A model generated the notes under the pieces. It did not search any database. It was not told where the DNA came from and saw only the letters and a list, made by a program, of their open reading frames with translations. The position numbers and the translations under genes are program-made. A stretch of DNA of 64,000 bases from PLOWO2-12-38-17 sp963709355 (GTDB lineage: Bacteria > Planctomycetota > Brocadiia > Brocadiales > Brocadiaceae): positions 2,356,001 to 2,420,000 of the forward strand of contig CAVPVY010000005.1 in the NCBI GenBank assembly GCA_963709355.1, read 5' to 3'. Positions within the stretch are counted from its first letter, which is position 1, and every line of letters begins with the position of its first letter. Positions 17,424 to 26,579 of this stretch are shown here, in pieces.

Positions 17424-19796
17424 ATGAGTAGGAAAAACTTGTTTTTCATGGTGGTTGCCGCTACTTTTGAATCAATGCTTGTAGGATGCGGTGGGGTTAC
17501 GGACCTATGGAACAATATCAATTCTCCCATAGGAAATACCATAATACAAGACATACAAGCATCTGAAGAAAAAGGGTGTCTATCATGTCATGAGGGAATC
17601 GATATTATTAATGACAGGATGCAACCTTTTCTTTTGAGCTTTGCAAAACAAAAATATGGAAAAGGGAAAGGGTATGAATGCGCCATTTGTCATGAAGGAA
17701 ACCCCTCATCCGGCAAAAAGGAGGAAGCCCATAACTCTCTTATCCCAAATCCATCAAGTATGTGGGTGCTTCACGAGGGAAAGGGTTGCGCAAAATGCCA
17801 TGATAGCAAAGGAAGTATAACTACATTGATGGGAAAACCTCTCAATCAGCCTGTTGGAGGAGAACTAATATCTCAAGCAACTTCCTTCATCAGAGCCTTC
17901 CGGAACATTGGGAATAGATTATACCTATAGGATGTCTATGTCTCTCCATTCACTGATGACAGGCATAGCAAGCAAAACCCTCTCATCGAACGGAGTTATA
18001 CCAAAAGGCTCCTTTCCATATGGAAACTTTGATATGGTAGACACCGATGGCCCTATTCCGAGGGTAGGTTCAGAAAAATACAAAGAATGGGTTGGGAAGG
18101 CGATAAACACCGGCTATCTGAGAAGACTTGAAAAAGTGGATGAGATCCCTGACTTTGAAAAGGGTATTAAGGTTTTTGGTTCAGAAGAAAAGGCGGGCTT
18201 TTCTGATACCTATAGAAAACAATGTGCAAGATGTCATGTCTGGGGAGAAGGAAGGAACGAACGGGGAGATTTAAGGGCCTCCGGGTGTGCCGCATGTCAT
18301 GTACTCTATGGAAATGATGGCAAATATGAAGGTGACTGATCCAAATATCAAAAACGACTGGAACTCGTCCCCATCCGCTACGACATCGCATCACAACAGC
18401 CATTCCTGCCGCCCAGTGCACCCATTGCCACACACGGGGAAGAAGAATAGGGACAACCTTTGTAGGCATGTTTGAATATGATTATGTAAAAGACGGACAT
18501 GCACCTCCTTTTGATGAGCATGCGAAACCGCAGGAACTCTGTTTACGAAAGAATATTTGCATGTGAGAAAAGATGTACATTTTGAAAGAGGAATGGAGTG
18601 TGTTGATTGCCACACCTCGATAGACGTTCACGGAGATGGCAATATCTACCCCGCAACGGTCTATCAGGTGGAGATTACCTGCTACGATTGTCATGGTACA
18701 CCCGAAAAATATCCCTGGGAACTTTCTGTGGGATATGGCACACCGGTGTACCCTGGAAGGCGAAAGAGGAACTATTAAGGACGGAAGCAGGGAATATCTC
18801 CTTACTTCAAGGGGTAATGTAAAGGCAAATTGGATAAGGGAAGAAGAAAAGGCGTATGTATTGAGTAAGTATACGGGAAAAAACATGAAATACCTTTACT
18901 CAAAGACATAGCATTACTGATACCTTTAAAACCCAACAGGGAAAGGTTGCCATGTCAACTATTCATGAGCATATAGAAAAACTGGAATGTTACGCTTGCC
19001 ATGCAACTTGGGCACCCCAGTGTTACGGATGTCACATGCAATACGATAGAAGGGTAAAGGGTACGGATTGGATAACGACATCCAAGAAAGTAGACCCCGC
19101 AACAGGCAGGCAGACAATAATCAAAGAATTTGGAGATCTGTCTCTTGAAAACAGATCCTTTATGCGGTGGGAAAGTCCAATATTGGGAATTAATTTGAGA
19201 GAAAAGGTCTCCCCACTCGCCCCCGGTTGTCAGGTCTTTTACACCTTTGTTGATGAAAGAAGGAAATATTAAAGCACTCAACAAACATTATACCACATCC
19301 ACGGGTCACAATTCCCCTACATTAGCTCCTATAAACCCACATGCGACAAGTCTTGTTGCAAGAACCTGTGAGGATTGTCATACAAACCCCAAGTCCATAG
19401 GGTATGGTACGGGCAATTCCAGGAGTGCAGGAAAGCTCTTGGGGGACAAACCGCTGTTCCAGGATTTATCAAAGGGAGTATATGGAGATATTCCCAATAT
19501 AAAAACCGGGAGGTGGCAAACCCCAAAGATAGAATGATTTTCCCTATGCGCTGGATCAGTTGGTGGTAAGAAGCGGAAAACAGATACAAAATATGCCACT
19601 TCCTGAAGACAGACCATTAAACCAGGAAGAAAGAAATCTTGTCGAAAGAGAAGGTATATGTATAGGATGTCACCAATATTATGGAACGCCAGAGTGGAAC
19701 AAGATAATTGAAAAGTACGGAAGGGCAGAAACCGCAGAGCAACATGAAGAAATGATTTCAAAGGCTATCATGAGCCTTATAGAGAATATTAAGTAG
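17424..19796 (+). pseudogene. Dodecahaem cytochrome c, broken by many frameshifts
   Basis: Joining frames across about 2.37 kb gives one exported multihaem cytochrome of roughly 790 residues. It begins MSRKNLFFMVVAATFESMLV with a lipobox-like LVGCGG. Twelve haem motifs occur in order: CLSCH, CAICH, CAKCH, CARCH, CAACH, CTHCH, CVDCH, CYDCH, CYACH, CYGCH, CEDCH and CIGCH. The frame changes near 17885, 18338, 18537, 18750, 18885, 18910, 19252 and 19535. I saw no lost haem codon; the breaks look like small insertions or deletions. Neighbours (broken small cytochrome, broken GDCCVxC gene, intact dsbD) suggest a former electron-transfer cluster. Recent inactivation or poor local sequence are both possible. 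Confidence 0.75.
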
Positions 19797-19819
19797 AGTA
19801 TAAATAAGGATATGTTCCT

Positions 19820-21652
19820 ATGAAAACAAGGATATTTGTAAAAAGTATGTTTCTGGTTGTTCTTGTCTTATTCATATCTTCACCGGTAATTTCAGGGGAA
19901 ACATCTCCATTTAAAATAAATGCAAACCTTTTAAGAGAGCGTGTGACTGCTGGTGATACGGTACCGGTTATTGTTGTTTTCTCGATTGCTTCTAATCATC
20001 ATATTTACAAAGATCAAATCAGGATAGAAAGCGGAAATCCTGAGCAATTCTCAGTAGAGTCAATGGAACTTCCGGCAGGAAAGAGTAAGTTTGATGCATT
20101 TCTGGAGAAAGAGGTTGAACTTTATGAAGAAGGGCGAATTGAAATAAAGTCATATGTCCGAGCGTCAAAGGATGTTTCTGCTGGTTCAAATAATATAAGG
20201 CTTGAGGTACGTTATCAGGGATGCTCTGATAAGATTTGTTTTACGCCAAAGATGGAAGAGTTCACAATACCTGTGCATGTTGAACAAGCTAGTTGGACTG
20301 CGGGCATATCATCAGGAGAAGAAAAACCCACCCATCCTGTTTCAAAGCCTGTAAAAGAAGCCGAAGCCGGTGGTTTCCAGAAAACTATTGAAAGCAAGGG
20401 AATTTTCGTATCACTAATACTTATATTTTTGGCAGGTGTAGGTCTTAGTTTTACCCCCTGTGTATATCCCATGATACCAATCACTGTTGCCGTAATTGGC
20501 GGGCAGACTTCTGGAGAACAAACCACAGCCAGAAAGCCACTAAAGGCCTTCTTCTTATCGCTGATTTATGTATTGGGTATATCCATTGTTTATTCTGCCT
20601 TGGGTGTAACTGCTGCTTCCACTGGCGCACTGTTTGGCACAGCACTGCAAAGCCCATGGGTTATAGGGTTTGTAGTAGCAGTCTTTGTTGGACTTGCAAT
20701 GAGTATGTTTGGGGTTTACTACCTGCGTGTGCCGTCTTTTATCTCAGATCGAATGGGAACTGGAACGAGAAAGGGGATTATCGGGGTTTTTGTCATGGGA
20801 TTAGTTTCGGGAATAGTTGCCTCGCCCTGCATTGGTCCTGCCTTGGCTAGTTTGTTAGTCTATATCGCCAGCACGGGAAACAAATTTCTTGGATTCTGGA
20901 TGCTTTTTGTCTTTGCCTGGGGTCTTGGTGTATTACTTATTGTGCTGGGTACATTCTCTGGCGCAATAAAGGCAATTCCAAAATCAGGGTCATGGATGGA
21001 AATAGTTGAAAGGATATTTGGGATTTTACTGCTTGGAGCGGCACTTTATTATTTAAGACTTATTATTTCAGAAAATGCTTTCATTATCGTTCTTGGACTA
21101 TTTTTAATTGTTGTCTCAGTATTTTCATGTGGGTTTGCTCGGTTGGCTCATAAAAGCACTAACTTCCAGCGTGCCAAAAAGGCATTTGGACTGGTATGTT
21201 TTATTTTTGGAATATACATTCTTGCCGGTTACATGATAATTAAGGGGTTCGTTTTACCTCCACTTACGGGAGTTACTTCAACGCTGGTAACAACTCCGGA
21301 AGAAAAGATTCAGTGGATATTGAATGAGGAGGAGGGAATAAAGCAGGCTAAAGCCGAAAATAAAACAGCGATGATTGATTTCTGGGCATCGTGGTGTGCC
21401 GCCTGTATGGAGTTTGAGAAGATTACGTATGCAGACCCGGAGGTTATTAAAGAACTGAAGGGATTCGTGAACATCAAGATTAATTGTACAAACACCAACG
21501 ATCCTGATACCAAACGACTATGGAGCAAGTATGGAATTGTAGGTTTGCCCACCATTGTGTTTATTGGTAAGGATGGCAATATCGTTAAGGATAAAACCAT
21601 TACAGGATTTGTCAACGCTCAGGAGTTCATCAGCATCTTAAAAAGCTTGTAA
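19820..21652 (+). CDS. dsbD: DsbD-type thiol:disulfide interchange protein
   Basis: A 610-residue membrane protein with three DsbD parts. A signal peptide leads to a periplasmic DsbD-alpha domain with the Cys pair in CSDKICFTPK. A hydrophobic core of about eight helices (residues about 190-480) carries FTPCVYPMIPI and ASPCIGPALASL, the two redox Cys of the transmembrane domain. The C-terminal thioredoxin-like domain has WASWCAACMEFEKI. DsbD carries electrons from cytoplasmic thioredoxin outward, to Dsb isomerases and to cytochrome c maturation (haem ligation). It lies 24 bases after the broken 12-haem gene, so it was probably part of the same cluster, and it is intact. Confidence 0.93.
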   Translation: MKTRIFVKSMFLVVLVLFISSPVISGETSPFKINANLLRERVTAGDTVPVIVVFSIASNHHIYKDQIRIESGNPEQFSVESMELPAGKSKFDAFLEKEVELYEEGRIEIKSYVRASKDVSAGSNNIRLEVRYQGCSDKICFTPKMEEFTIPVHVEQASWTAGISSGEEKPTHPVSKPVKEAEAGGFQKTIESKGIFVSLILIFLAGVGLSFTPCVYPMIPITVAVIGGQTSGEQTTARKPLKAFFLSLIYVLGISIVYSALGVTAASTGALFGTALQSPWVIGFVVAVFVGLAMSMFGVYYLRVPSFISDRMGTGTRKGIIGVFVMGLVSGIVASPCIGPALASLLVYIASTGNKFLGFWMLFVFAWGLGVLLIVLGTFSGAIKAIPKSGSWMEIVERIFGILLLGAALYYLRLIISENAFIIVLGLFLIVVSVFSCGFARLAHKSTNFQRAKKAFGLVCFIFGIYILAGYMIIKGFVLPPLTGVTSTLVTTPEEKIQWILNEEEGIKQAKAENKTAMIDFWASWCAACMEFEKITYADPEVIKELKGFVNIKINCTNTNDPDTKRLWSKYGIVGLPTIVFIGKDGNIVKDKTITGFVNAQEFISILKSL

Positions 21653-21702
21653 GGGACACATTACATACGCCCTTACATTATTAGTCGATAATAGGTTGTT
21701 TT

Positions 21703-21728
21703 GTTGGGGTTTCGTTCCTCAACCCAAC
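21703..21728. repeat. REP-like hairpin after dsbD
   Basis: GTTGGG (21703-21708) pairs with CCCAAC (21723-21728) around a TTTCGTTCCT loop. This resembles a short palindromic repeat common in bacterial intergenic DNA. It has no T run, so it is a weak terminator candidate for dsbD. Confidence 0.4.
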
Positions 21729-21780
21729 TTACTATAAAGATAATTAAAAGTGCAAATGTTCAATTAACCACGTCCGCCCT

Positions 21781-22990
21781 GCTTTTGGCAAAGTACTGTT
21801 ATCGGATGTGCTATTCAGTCCACGAAGCAATTTTAGTTTGTGTCTGCGGTAACTGTTCTAAAAAATTATCATCTACTTGTCCAATATTGTTTAATGTTTC
21901 TTTAAATTTTGGTTCAAGCCATTCAACTGCATTTTGTGTTAGTCGCACATACGGTTGTCGGCTTAATGATTTATAAGGGTTAATATCTCTTTTGCCTCTA
22001 TCATAGCTTTGTCGCGTAGTTGGGAAACTGTCATAGTCCAACGCTTTTATTAAGTCATAGAGGAGAATACAATCTTCAAGAGTTCCATTAATGAACACGG
22101 GCTTTTTAATTCTCAAATAAATTGGCCAATCTTTTTTCCAAGGTCTTTCAGCAATTTCACCTTTTGTTGCTCTATCCCTACCGTCAACAAAACGTAATGC
22201 TTCAGCTTTACCAAAAATCGCATAATCATGAGGGTCATTAGTCATACGAGCCATATAAATTATGTCGCCATCCTTAACTTGTCTTGGCTTTTTGCTTTCA
22301 GAAAAACAACAAGCATAATTGCAAAGTGCTCTTTCTATTTCTTCTATTACGTTGAACTTCAAATTTTCTCTGTTTTTGTCAGTCCCAAAAAATTTAATGT
22401 AATAAGATTTATCCTTGTCAATATAAGTTTTTGTTGAACCGTAATCCGGAAGGGAAGGAATTTTTGTATTGTAAATTTCAACTTGCGAAATTTCTTGTTT
22501 CCATTGTTCACATTTCTCAATTGCTAGAGATTGTCCACCTATGTTTTTAAGTTCATTAAAGTAGTCTGAGAGTTCTTGAAGTATGTTGCTGTCAGTTGTA
22601 AAAAGACCACACTCAAAATTATTTATTAGTCCTCCCCTTGTTAAGTTGGCAGATGTAATGATTGCTGCTCTGTCGTCAAACAGGTAAACCTTGCTGTGAA
22701 GTTCACGAATACCGTAAACTTTTGCTCCGCTCTTTACGGCAAACTTTAAACTATCAAGGTTTGAAACATTAGAGGCAAAGTCCCGCAAATTGAAACGAGT
22801 AATAAGTTCAAAGTTGTTAAAGTCAAACCGGCTTTGAATCTTTCTTACAATTTGTTCCGATATGAACGGAGAAATTACTCTTAACTTTTTTGTATTTAGA
22901 AGTTCGCAGAGAAGTTTATTATACCAATTTTGTAAATATAGTTTCATTTAGTTTTGAATTAGCACTGTAGCCAAAAGCATATCCGATAAC
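21781..22990. mobile_element. Inverted-repeat-bounded cassette holding the PLD nuclease
   Basis: Two sequence blocks bound the nuclease gene in opposite orientation. GTTATCGGATGTGCT at 21798-21812 pairs with AGCATATCCGATAAC at 22976-22990 (14 of 15 bases), and GCTTTTGGC at 21781-21789 pairs with GCCAAAAGC at 22970-22978. The spacing of the two blocks differs at each end. No transposase is present. A cassette or MITE-like mobile unit is inferred; integron attC sites use similar GTT/AAC-ended complementary cores, but the match is loose. Confidence 0.4.
21811..22947 (-). CDS. Phospholipase D-fold nuclease, restriction-endonuclease-like
   Basis: A 378-residue protein without signal peptide. The first 150 residues have one PLD/HKD site, HSKVYLFDD (H84, K86, D91) followed by AAIITSANLTRGG, the arrangement of dimeric PLD nucleases such as NgoFVII-type restriction enzymes and helicase-linked PLD domains. 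The C-terminal 230 residues have a block (VKDGDIIYMARMTNDPHDYA) that recalls small-molecule or modified-base reader folds, but I cannot name it. No methyltransferase or helicase is adjacent, so this may be an orphan defence nuclease. It is bounded by inverted repeats and is probably a recent arrival. Confidence 0.7.
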   Translation of the reverse strand: MKLYLQNWYNKLLCELLNTKKLRVISPFISEQIVRKIQSRFDFNNFELITRFNLRDFASNVSNLDSLKFAVKSGAKVYGIRELHSKVYLFDDRAAIITSANLTRGGLINNFECGLFTTDSNILQELSDYFNELKNIGGQSLAIEKCEQWKQEISQVEIYNTKIPSLPDYGSTKTYIDKDKSYYIKFFGTDKNRENLKFNVIEEIERALCNYACCFSESKKPRQVKDGDIIYMARMTNDPHDYAIFGKAEALRFVDGRDRATKGEIAERPWKKDWPIYLRIKKPVFINGTLEDCILLYDLIKALDYDSFPTTRQSYDRGKRDINPYKSLSRQPYVRLTQNAVEWLEPKFKETLNNIGQVDDNFLEQLPQTQTKIASWTE

Positions 22991-23115
22991 TTGGTTACAA
23001 ACTTAATAAGTTTGTTTATCCCATCAAAATTGGGGTTATAGACGAACCTATTGCGTCTATTCCGATTCTGACTGGAAAGACAGAAATACATTTCTCAAGG
23101 AGATTTTCTCACCTA

Positions 23116-23199
23116 TCAACCTTTTCACTGGTTTTCGGATTGGTAATCACCCACCACAGAAATACTATACCCCACGCCTTTCAAAGGTCAAGGATATTT
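23116..23199. repeat. 84-base direct repeat, left copy
   Basis: Begins TCAACCTTTTCACTGG and contains CTATACCCCACGCCTTTC and AAGGTCAAGGATATT. It recurs in the same direction at 23979-24061 with scattered substitutions and one gap. The two copies flank the toxin-antitoxin pair. The surrounding 22948-23382 gap holds only repeats, no gene. Confidence 0.75.
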
Positions 23200-23215
23200 T
23201 TATTAATAGAGATGC

Positions 23216-23318
23216 CCACGAAATAAGCTAAAAGACATTAAAGTAACAAAAAGCAGAAACCCACGGCTAACGCGAAAGTACGCAAAAGGGATTTCGTATA
23301 TTTCGCGTCTTTCGTGGG
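23216..23318. repeat. Inverted-repeat (MITE-like) intergenic element
   Basis: CCCACGAAA at 23216-23224 pairs with TTTCGTGGG at 23310-23318, and an inner CGCGAAA/TTTCGCG pair lies inside. The unit of about 100 bases has no coding content. Confidence 0.5.
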
Positions 23319-23382
23319 TAAATTGAAATTACTATACATGCACCGTGTCATCAGCAGTTGCAGGAATGGCTTAAAAACTCTT

Positions 23383-23643
23383 TCATTTATAAACATCTTT
23401 TCTATGACGTACTGCTACAATGTCTACTAGATTTTTATCATCATACACCGCATAAACTATCCGATAATCACCCACTCTGATTCTCCAAAGATGTTTATTT
23501 CCTACCAATTTTCGGCAGCCTGATGGACGAGGATTTGTCGCTAACGCTTCAATTTTTTGGAAAATCCGATTAACCAACTTTTCGTCAAGCTCCTCAAGTT
23601 CCTTACGGGCGGAGCGAGCGAAAGTTATCGTATAATCAGGCAT
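23383..23643 (-). CDS. RelE/ParE-family toxin (mRNA interferase-like)
   Basis: An 86-residue basic protein, PDYTITFARSARKELEELDE at the start, then KLVGNKHLWRIRVGDYRIVY and VRHRKDVYK at the end: the RelE fold with its conserved R-x-G-x-Y-R-I-x-Y strand and terminal RHR. RelE toxins cleave mRNA on the ribosome. It overlaps the upstream antitoxin gene by 8 bases on the same strand, the usual order for this family. Confidence 0.9.
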   Translation of the reverse strand: MPDYTITFARSARKELEELDEKLVNRIFQKIEALATNPRPSGCRKLVGNKHLWRIRVGDYRIVYAVYDDKNLVDIVAVRHRKDVYK

Positions 23644-23827
23644 GTAGCTTTCCTTTTTTCCTTAAAATTGCTTTTACCGAATCAAGAGATTCCCTCGGTT
23701 CGTCAATTCTCTGCTTTGCAATTAAATTATCGTAAAAATCTTCCCAAAGGTCGCCTAGTTTTTTTAGGTCAATTTGCACCGCAACTTTCTGCCCCTTTTC
23801 ATCTGTAACAAATTTAATTCCTGCCAT
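23636..23827 (-). CDS. Antitoxin of the RelE-type pair
   Basis: A 63-residue acidic/basic helical protein, GIKFVTDEKGQKVAVQIDLK followed by DEPRESLDSVKAILRKKGKL. This is the short Phd/RelB-like antitoxin type commonly placed before RelE-family toxins. Its 3' end overlaps the toxin start by 8 bases, so translation is coupled. Autoregulation by the pair is expected from the family; no operator was identified. Confidence 0.8.
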   Translation of the reverse strand: MAGIKFVTDEKGQKVAVQIDLKKLGDLWEDFYDNLIAKQRIDEPRESLDSVKAILRKKGKLHA

Positions 23828-23978
23828 TAATAATTCCCCTTTTCCTTATGTTAAGATTGTTCAATGGCGTCTTTATCCTTCTGAAAAATTTAAGTGGTGG
23901 ATGTCACAATGAGGTTGGCGCTCCAATAACGGGATTGAATGAGGCTCTATGGCCGTTGTCCTGACGCTCCAGGGTTTT

Positions 23979-24061
23979 TCAACCTCTTCCCTGGTTTTTG
24001 GACCGGTGATTATCCACTCAAAAGATACTATACCCCATGCCTTTCAAAGGTCAAGGATATT
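23979..24061. repeat. 84-base direct repeat, right copy
   Basis: Matches 23116-23199: TCAACCTCTTCCCTGG, then CTATACCCCATGCCTTTC and AAGGTCAAGGATATT. With the left copy it brackets about 780 bases containing the toxin-antitoxin genes. The gap 23828-24138 holds this repeat and the hairpin at 24072, no gene. Confidence 0.75.
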
Positions 24062-24071
24062 CTACCACAAA

Positions 24072-24111
24072 GCCACAAAGAAAAAGCTTGGTGTCTTAGT
24101 GACTTTGTGGC
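24072..24111. repeat. Inverted repeat, possible terminator
   Basis: GCCACAAAG (24072-24080) pairs with CTTTGTGGC (24103-24111). It lies just beyond the 3' end of plsY (minus strand), so it may end that transcript, though it also looks like a dispersed repeat. Confidence 0.45.
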
Positions 24112-24138
24112 AACTTTTAAATTCCTTACATAAATTTA

Positions 24139-24783
24139 CTAATTTTCAGTGAAATCAGGCGATTTAACCTTCTTGCCGATTTTGTTCTCAGTGCCATTCA
24201 GGATTCTTTTTATATTGGATTTATGACGAACAATCAGAAGCACCGAAATAAATATTGAAAATAATGTCAGAGAAAGTCCATGACGAAAAGGTTCTTTGCC
24301 AAATAGTATTATACTTGCCACAATCGCTATTGAACTAATCATGGAACCCAGAGATATGTAACGAGAAATAAAAACTACCAGTAACCAAACGGCAACTGAA
24401 ATAAGGAGTGGGAGTGGAGCAAGCCATAAAAAAACACCGCAGCTAGTAGCTGCTGCCTTTCCACCATCAAAGCCAAGAAATATGGGAAAGGTATGACCGC
24501 ATATTACACCCATGCCACATAATATTAAAAAGAGATTATGTCCATAGCCAGAAAAGAAATAATCAAAGGCAAAAACGGTTAGAAAGCCTTTTAGCAAATC
24601 AAGAATAAATACTAATATGCCATAGGGCTTTCCTAGGACTCTGGTAACATTTGTAGCACCCGGGTTGCCGCTGCCCACCTGCCGAATATCAATGCCTTTT
24701 ACAAATTTTGTGATTAAAAACCCAAATGGGATGCTTCCTATAAGATATGAGATAATTGGGCTAATAATATTTTGTATTAACAT
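24139..24783 (-). CDS. plsY: Glycerol-3-phosphate acyltransferase PlsY
   Basis: A 214-residue integral membrane protein with about five helices. Conserved loops are GSIPFGFLITKFVKGIDIR, GSGNPGATNVTRVLGK and GHTFPIFLGFDGGKAAAT (the FxGGK acyl-phosphate site). PlsY transfers the acyl group of acyl-phosphate, made by PlsX, to glycerol 3-phosphate at the inner membrane. plsX is in this window at 46324-47339. The start lies two bases after the stop of the preceding metallo-hydrolase fragment. Confidence 0.96.
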   Translation of the reverse strand: MLIQNIISPIISYLIGSIPFGFLITKFVKGIDIRQVGSGNPGATNVTRVLGKPYGILVFILDLLKGFLTVFAFDYFFSGYGHNLFLILCGMGVICGHTFPIFLGFDGGKAAATSCGVFLWLAPLPLLISVAVWLLVVFISRYISLGSMISSIAIVASIILFGKEPFRHGLSLTLFSIFISVLLIVRHKSNIKRILNGTENKIGKKVKSPDFTEN

Positions 24784-24785
24784 AG

Positions 24786-25082
24786 TTAATTATATCTTTC
24801 TTTCTTTACTAGTCTATCTCTCTCGTTCTCAACGATCTTTCCATTACTGCCTTCATCGGTAAACCGCACAAGCTCAATCCGTTTGTGGTCATCATGGCAA
24901 TGTGTAACTATCAGGCCTTTGATCTCTTTTAGTTTATGTCCACCAAGTTGCTGAAAAACAGGTGCTCCACAATCAACCAGATAACTAAATTGACCTATGG
25001 TTACCTGATACCCAATACTTTTCCCAATCCTGGAAAATGGACCGCAGTCACCCAGGACCCTTACAACAATGTCATCAATCAT
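24786..25082 (-). CDS. Truncated metallo-beta-lactamase-fold protein
   Basis: A 98-residue ORF reading IDDIVVRVLGDCGPFSRIGK, then a strand SYLVDCG and the first metal motif GLIVTHCHDDHKR. After that it runs only 30 more charged residues and stops, whereas complete MBL-fold hydrolases exceed 200 residues. The rest of the domain is not in any frame before plsY. It is probably a remnant left by a deletion, though a small diverged protein cannot be excluded. Confidence 0.55.
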   Translation of the reverse strand: MIDDIVVRVLGDCGPFSRIGKSIGYQVTIGQFSYLVDCGAPVFQQLGGHKLKEIKGLIVTHCHDDHKRIELVRFTDEGSNGKIVENERDRLVKKERYN

Positions 25083-25215
25083 TATCTCAACTTTATTCCT
25101 GTGTTTTTATCTTCCCATATTATTGTAGCATTCAGTACAGCAGCCTGTATCAGCACTACAATTGAGGCGAATAATTATTCTCAAAGAGATTATCAGTCTT
25201 TTAGTATCATTTTGA

Positions 25216-26277
25216 TTAAGAACCAAAAACACGCCACCAGAATCTATGTAACGCATGGTGTGAATGGTATTGACGGATATATCTTTTCCAATCTTTATCA
25301 ATTGCGTGGTTATATAACATATACGACTTAAAAAACCCAATTTTATCTGTTACAGAAATCAACTTTATCTTTTGATTTATAGATTCATGTTTAGTCCCTT
25401 CTCCTGATGTGTCGCTTTGAGAAACGGATCCATTGAATTGATACTTTTTATCCGTAAGCCCATTTTCCATAATTCCCCTTGCCCTCCCTCCTTGCGAAAG
25501 GGGAATTTGAGAGGAGTATTTCCTGCTATCCTCAGTGTTTCTTTGATACAGGATTGTTTTATCAGAGAACCATCGCAATTTTTCCAGAGAGCGGTGAAGA
25601 CGCAACAAATTTTTAATCCTTTGATTGATACTTAGCTTGTTAAAAATGACCGATTTGTCAAAATCTATTATATAAGCTTGAAACTCCCCGTTCAAATTTT
25701 TTCTCAAGAGTATATTTTTAAGATGTAAATCTGCATGATATATGCCAGCATCGTGCATATTTCTTATAAGTCTTACGAGGACAGAAATTACAGATTTTTT
25801 AGACTTTTGTATGTATTCAAATGGCGTTTCTTTAAGAAATTGTAATATATCAATGGCACCCTTGATTTCCTTTGAAACGAATGTTGCCTTGTAGAATATA
25901 CCGAATATTCTTTTTTGAGTTACGGCAATTACCTCTGCGGATGGAATGCCTTTTTGTAGTGCGAACTCACTAATAGATATTTCGTTTAGAGGTCTTTTAA
26001 AGTTAAAGAAAACATTGCCAAAAAGCTTTCCAAATAAACCACCGTGTTTATAGTCTCTGATAATAATTCTTTCTGTGCTATCTTTTGTTATAGGAATGGA
26101 TAAATAACTTCCCCTTCCAGATTTTATATCAATGTTAGTTGCTTGTCTATTGACAGAAAACCTGTTGTTGAAGACTATTTTCTTTACGATTGCATCATAA
26201 CCCTTTTTTACGAATATAGTTTCATTACCCTTTTTAATTACTGAAAAATGCGAAGGTATTTTTGATTTGCTTAACAT
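25216..26277 (-). CDS. Lipopolysaccharide core kinase-like protein (WaaP/KdkA family) with inserted repeat
   Basis: A 353-residue protein with the small-kinase core of WaaP/Kdo kinases: DYKHGGLFGKLFG, catalytic YHADLHLKNILL and metal-binding YIIDFDKS. It would phosphorylate a heptose or Kdo residue of lipid A core in the cytoplasm. After the kinase core, residues about 250-305 (SSQIPLSQGGRARGIMENGL onward) are encoded by a palindromic intergenic-type repeat that keeps the frame. The C-terminus (DWKRYIRQYHSHHALHRFWW) then resumes a typical family end. Upstream 26278-26579 (302 bases) holds no recognisable gene. Confidence 0.8.
   Translation of the reverse strand: MLSKSKIPSHFSVIKKGNETIFVKKGYDAIVKKIVFNNRFSVNRQATNIDIKSGRGSYLSIPITKDSTERIIIRDYKHGGLFGKLFGNVFFNFKRPLNEISISEFALQKGIPSAEVIAVTQKRIFGIFYKATFVSKEIKGAIDILQFLKETPFEYIQKSKKSVISVLVRLIRNMHDAGIYHADLHLKNILLRKNLNGEFQAYIIDFDKSVIFNKLSINQRIKNLLRLHRSLEKLRWFSDKTILYQRNTEDSRKYSSQIPLSQGGRARGIMENGLTDKKYQFNGSVSQSDTSGEGTKHESINQKIKLISVTDKIGFFKSYMLYNHAIDKDWKRYIRQYHSHHALHRFWWRVFGS
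25471..25507. repeat. Palindromic repeat inside the WaaP-like gene
   Basis: AATTCCCCTT (25471-25480) pairs perfectly with AAGGGGAATT (25498-25507) around a CCCTCCCTCC-type loop. Such hairpins usually lie between genes; here it is within an open frame and encodes about twelve residues of the insert. Confidence 0.6.
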
Positions 26278-26579
26278 TTGATAAACAATAAAAAGGCTTT
26301 ATTTATGATTTCGATAGTGAGTGTTTTGTTGTATATACTAATAAATTATATATAAGGTTGCGTACCGATACAATGCAATTTAAGTCGGATTCTTATTGAA
26401 AAGGGTTTTTTTTAGCTTTATAGTAAAAAAAGTATAGTATTGCTTTTCCGGGTTGTTGTAGTTCTCTAAATCTGGCGGTTTCTGATTTCAGGCAATTTTA
26501 ATTTACTAAAGGGGCGCATTTAAAAGAGTTATTTTTATCAAAATTGAATGTTTAGGTCTTCGAACGCGTATGGAGTAAA

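Noticed and set aside
17424..19796. Programmed frameshifting in the 12-haem cytochrome
   Set aside because: At least eight shifts in both directions without slippery sites; decay or error is far simpler.
25107..25340. 77-codon minus-strand ORF after the WaaP-like gene
   Set aside because: Mostly a shifted reading of the kinase 3' end; no family features or ribosome site.
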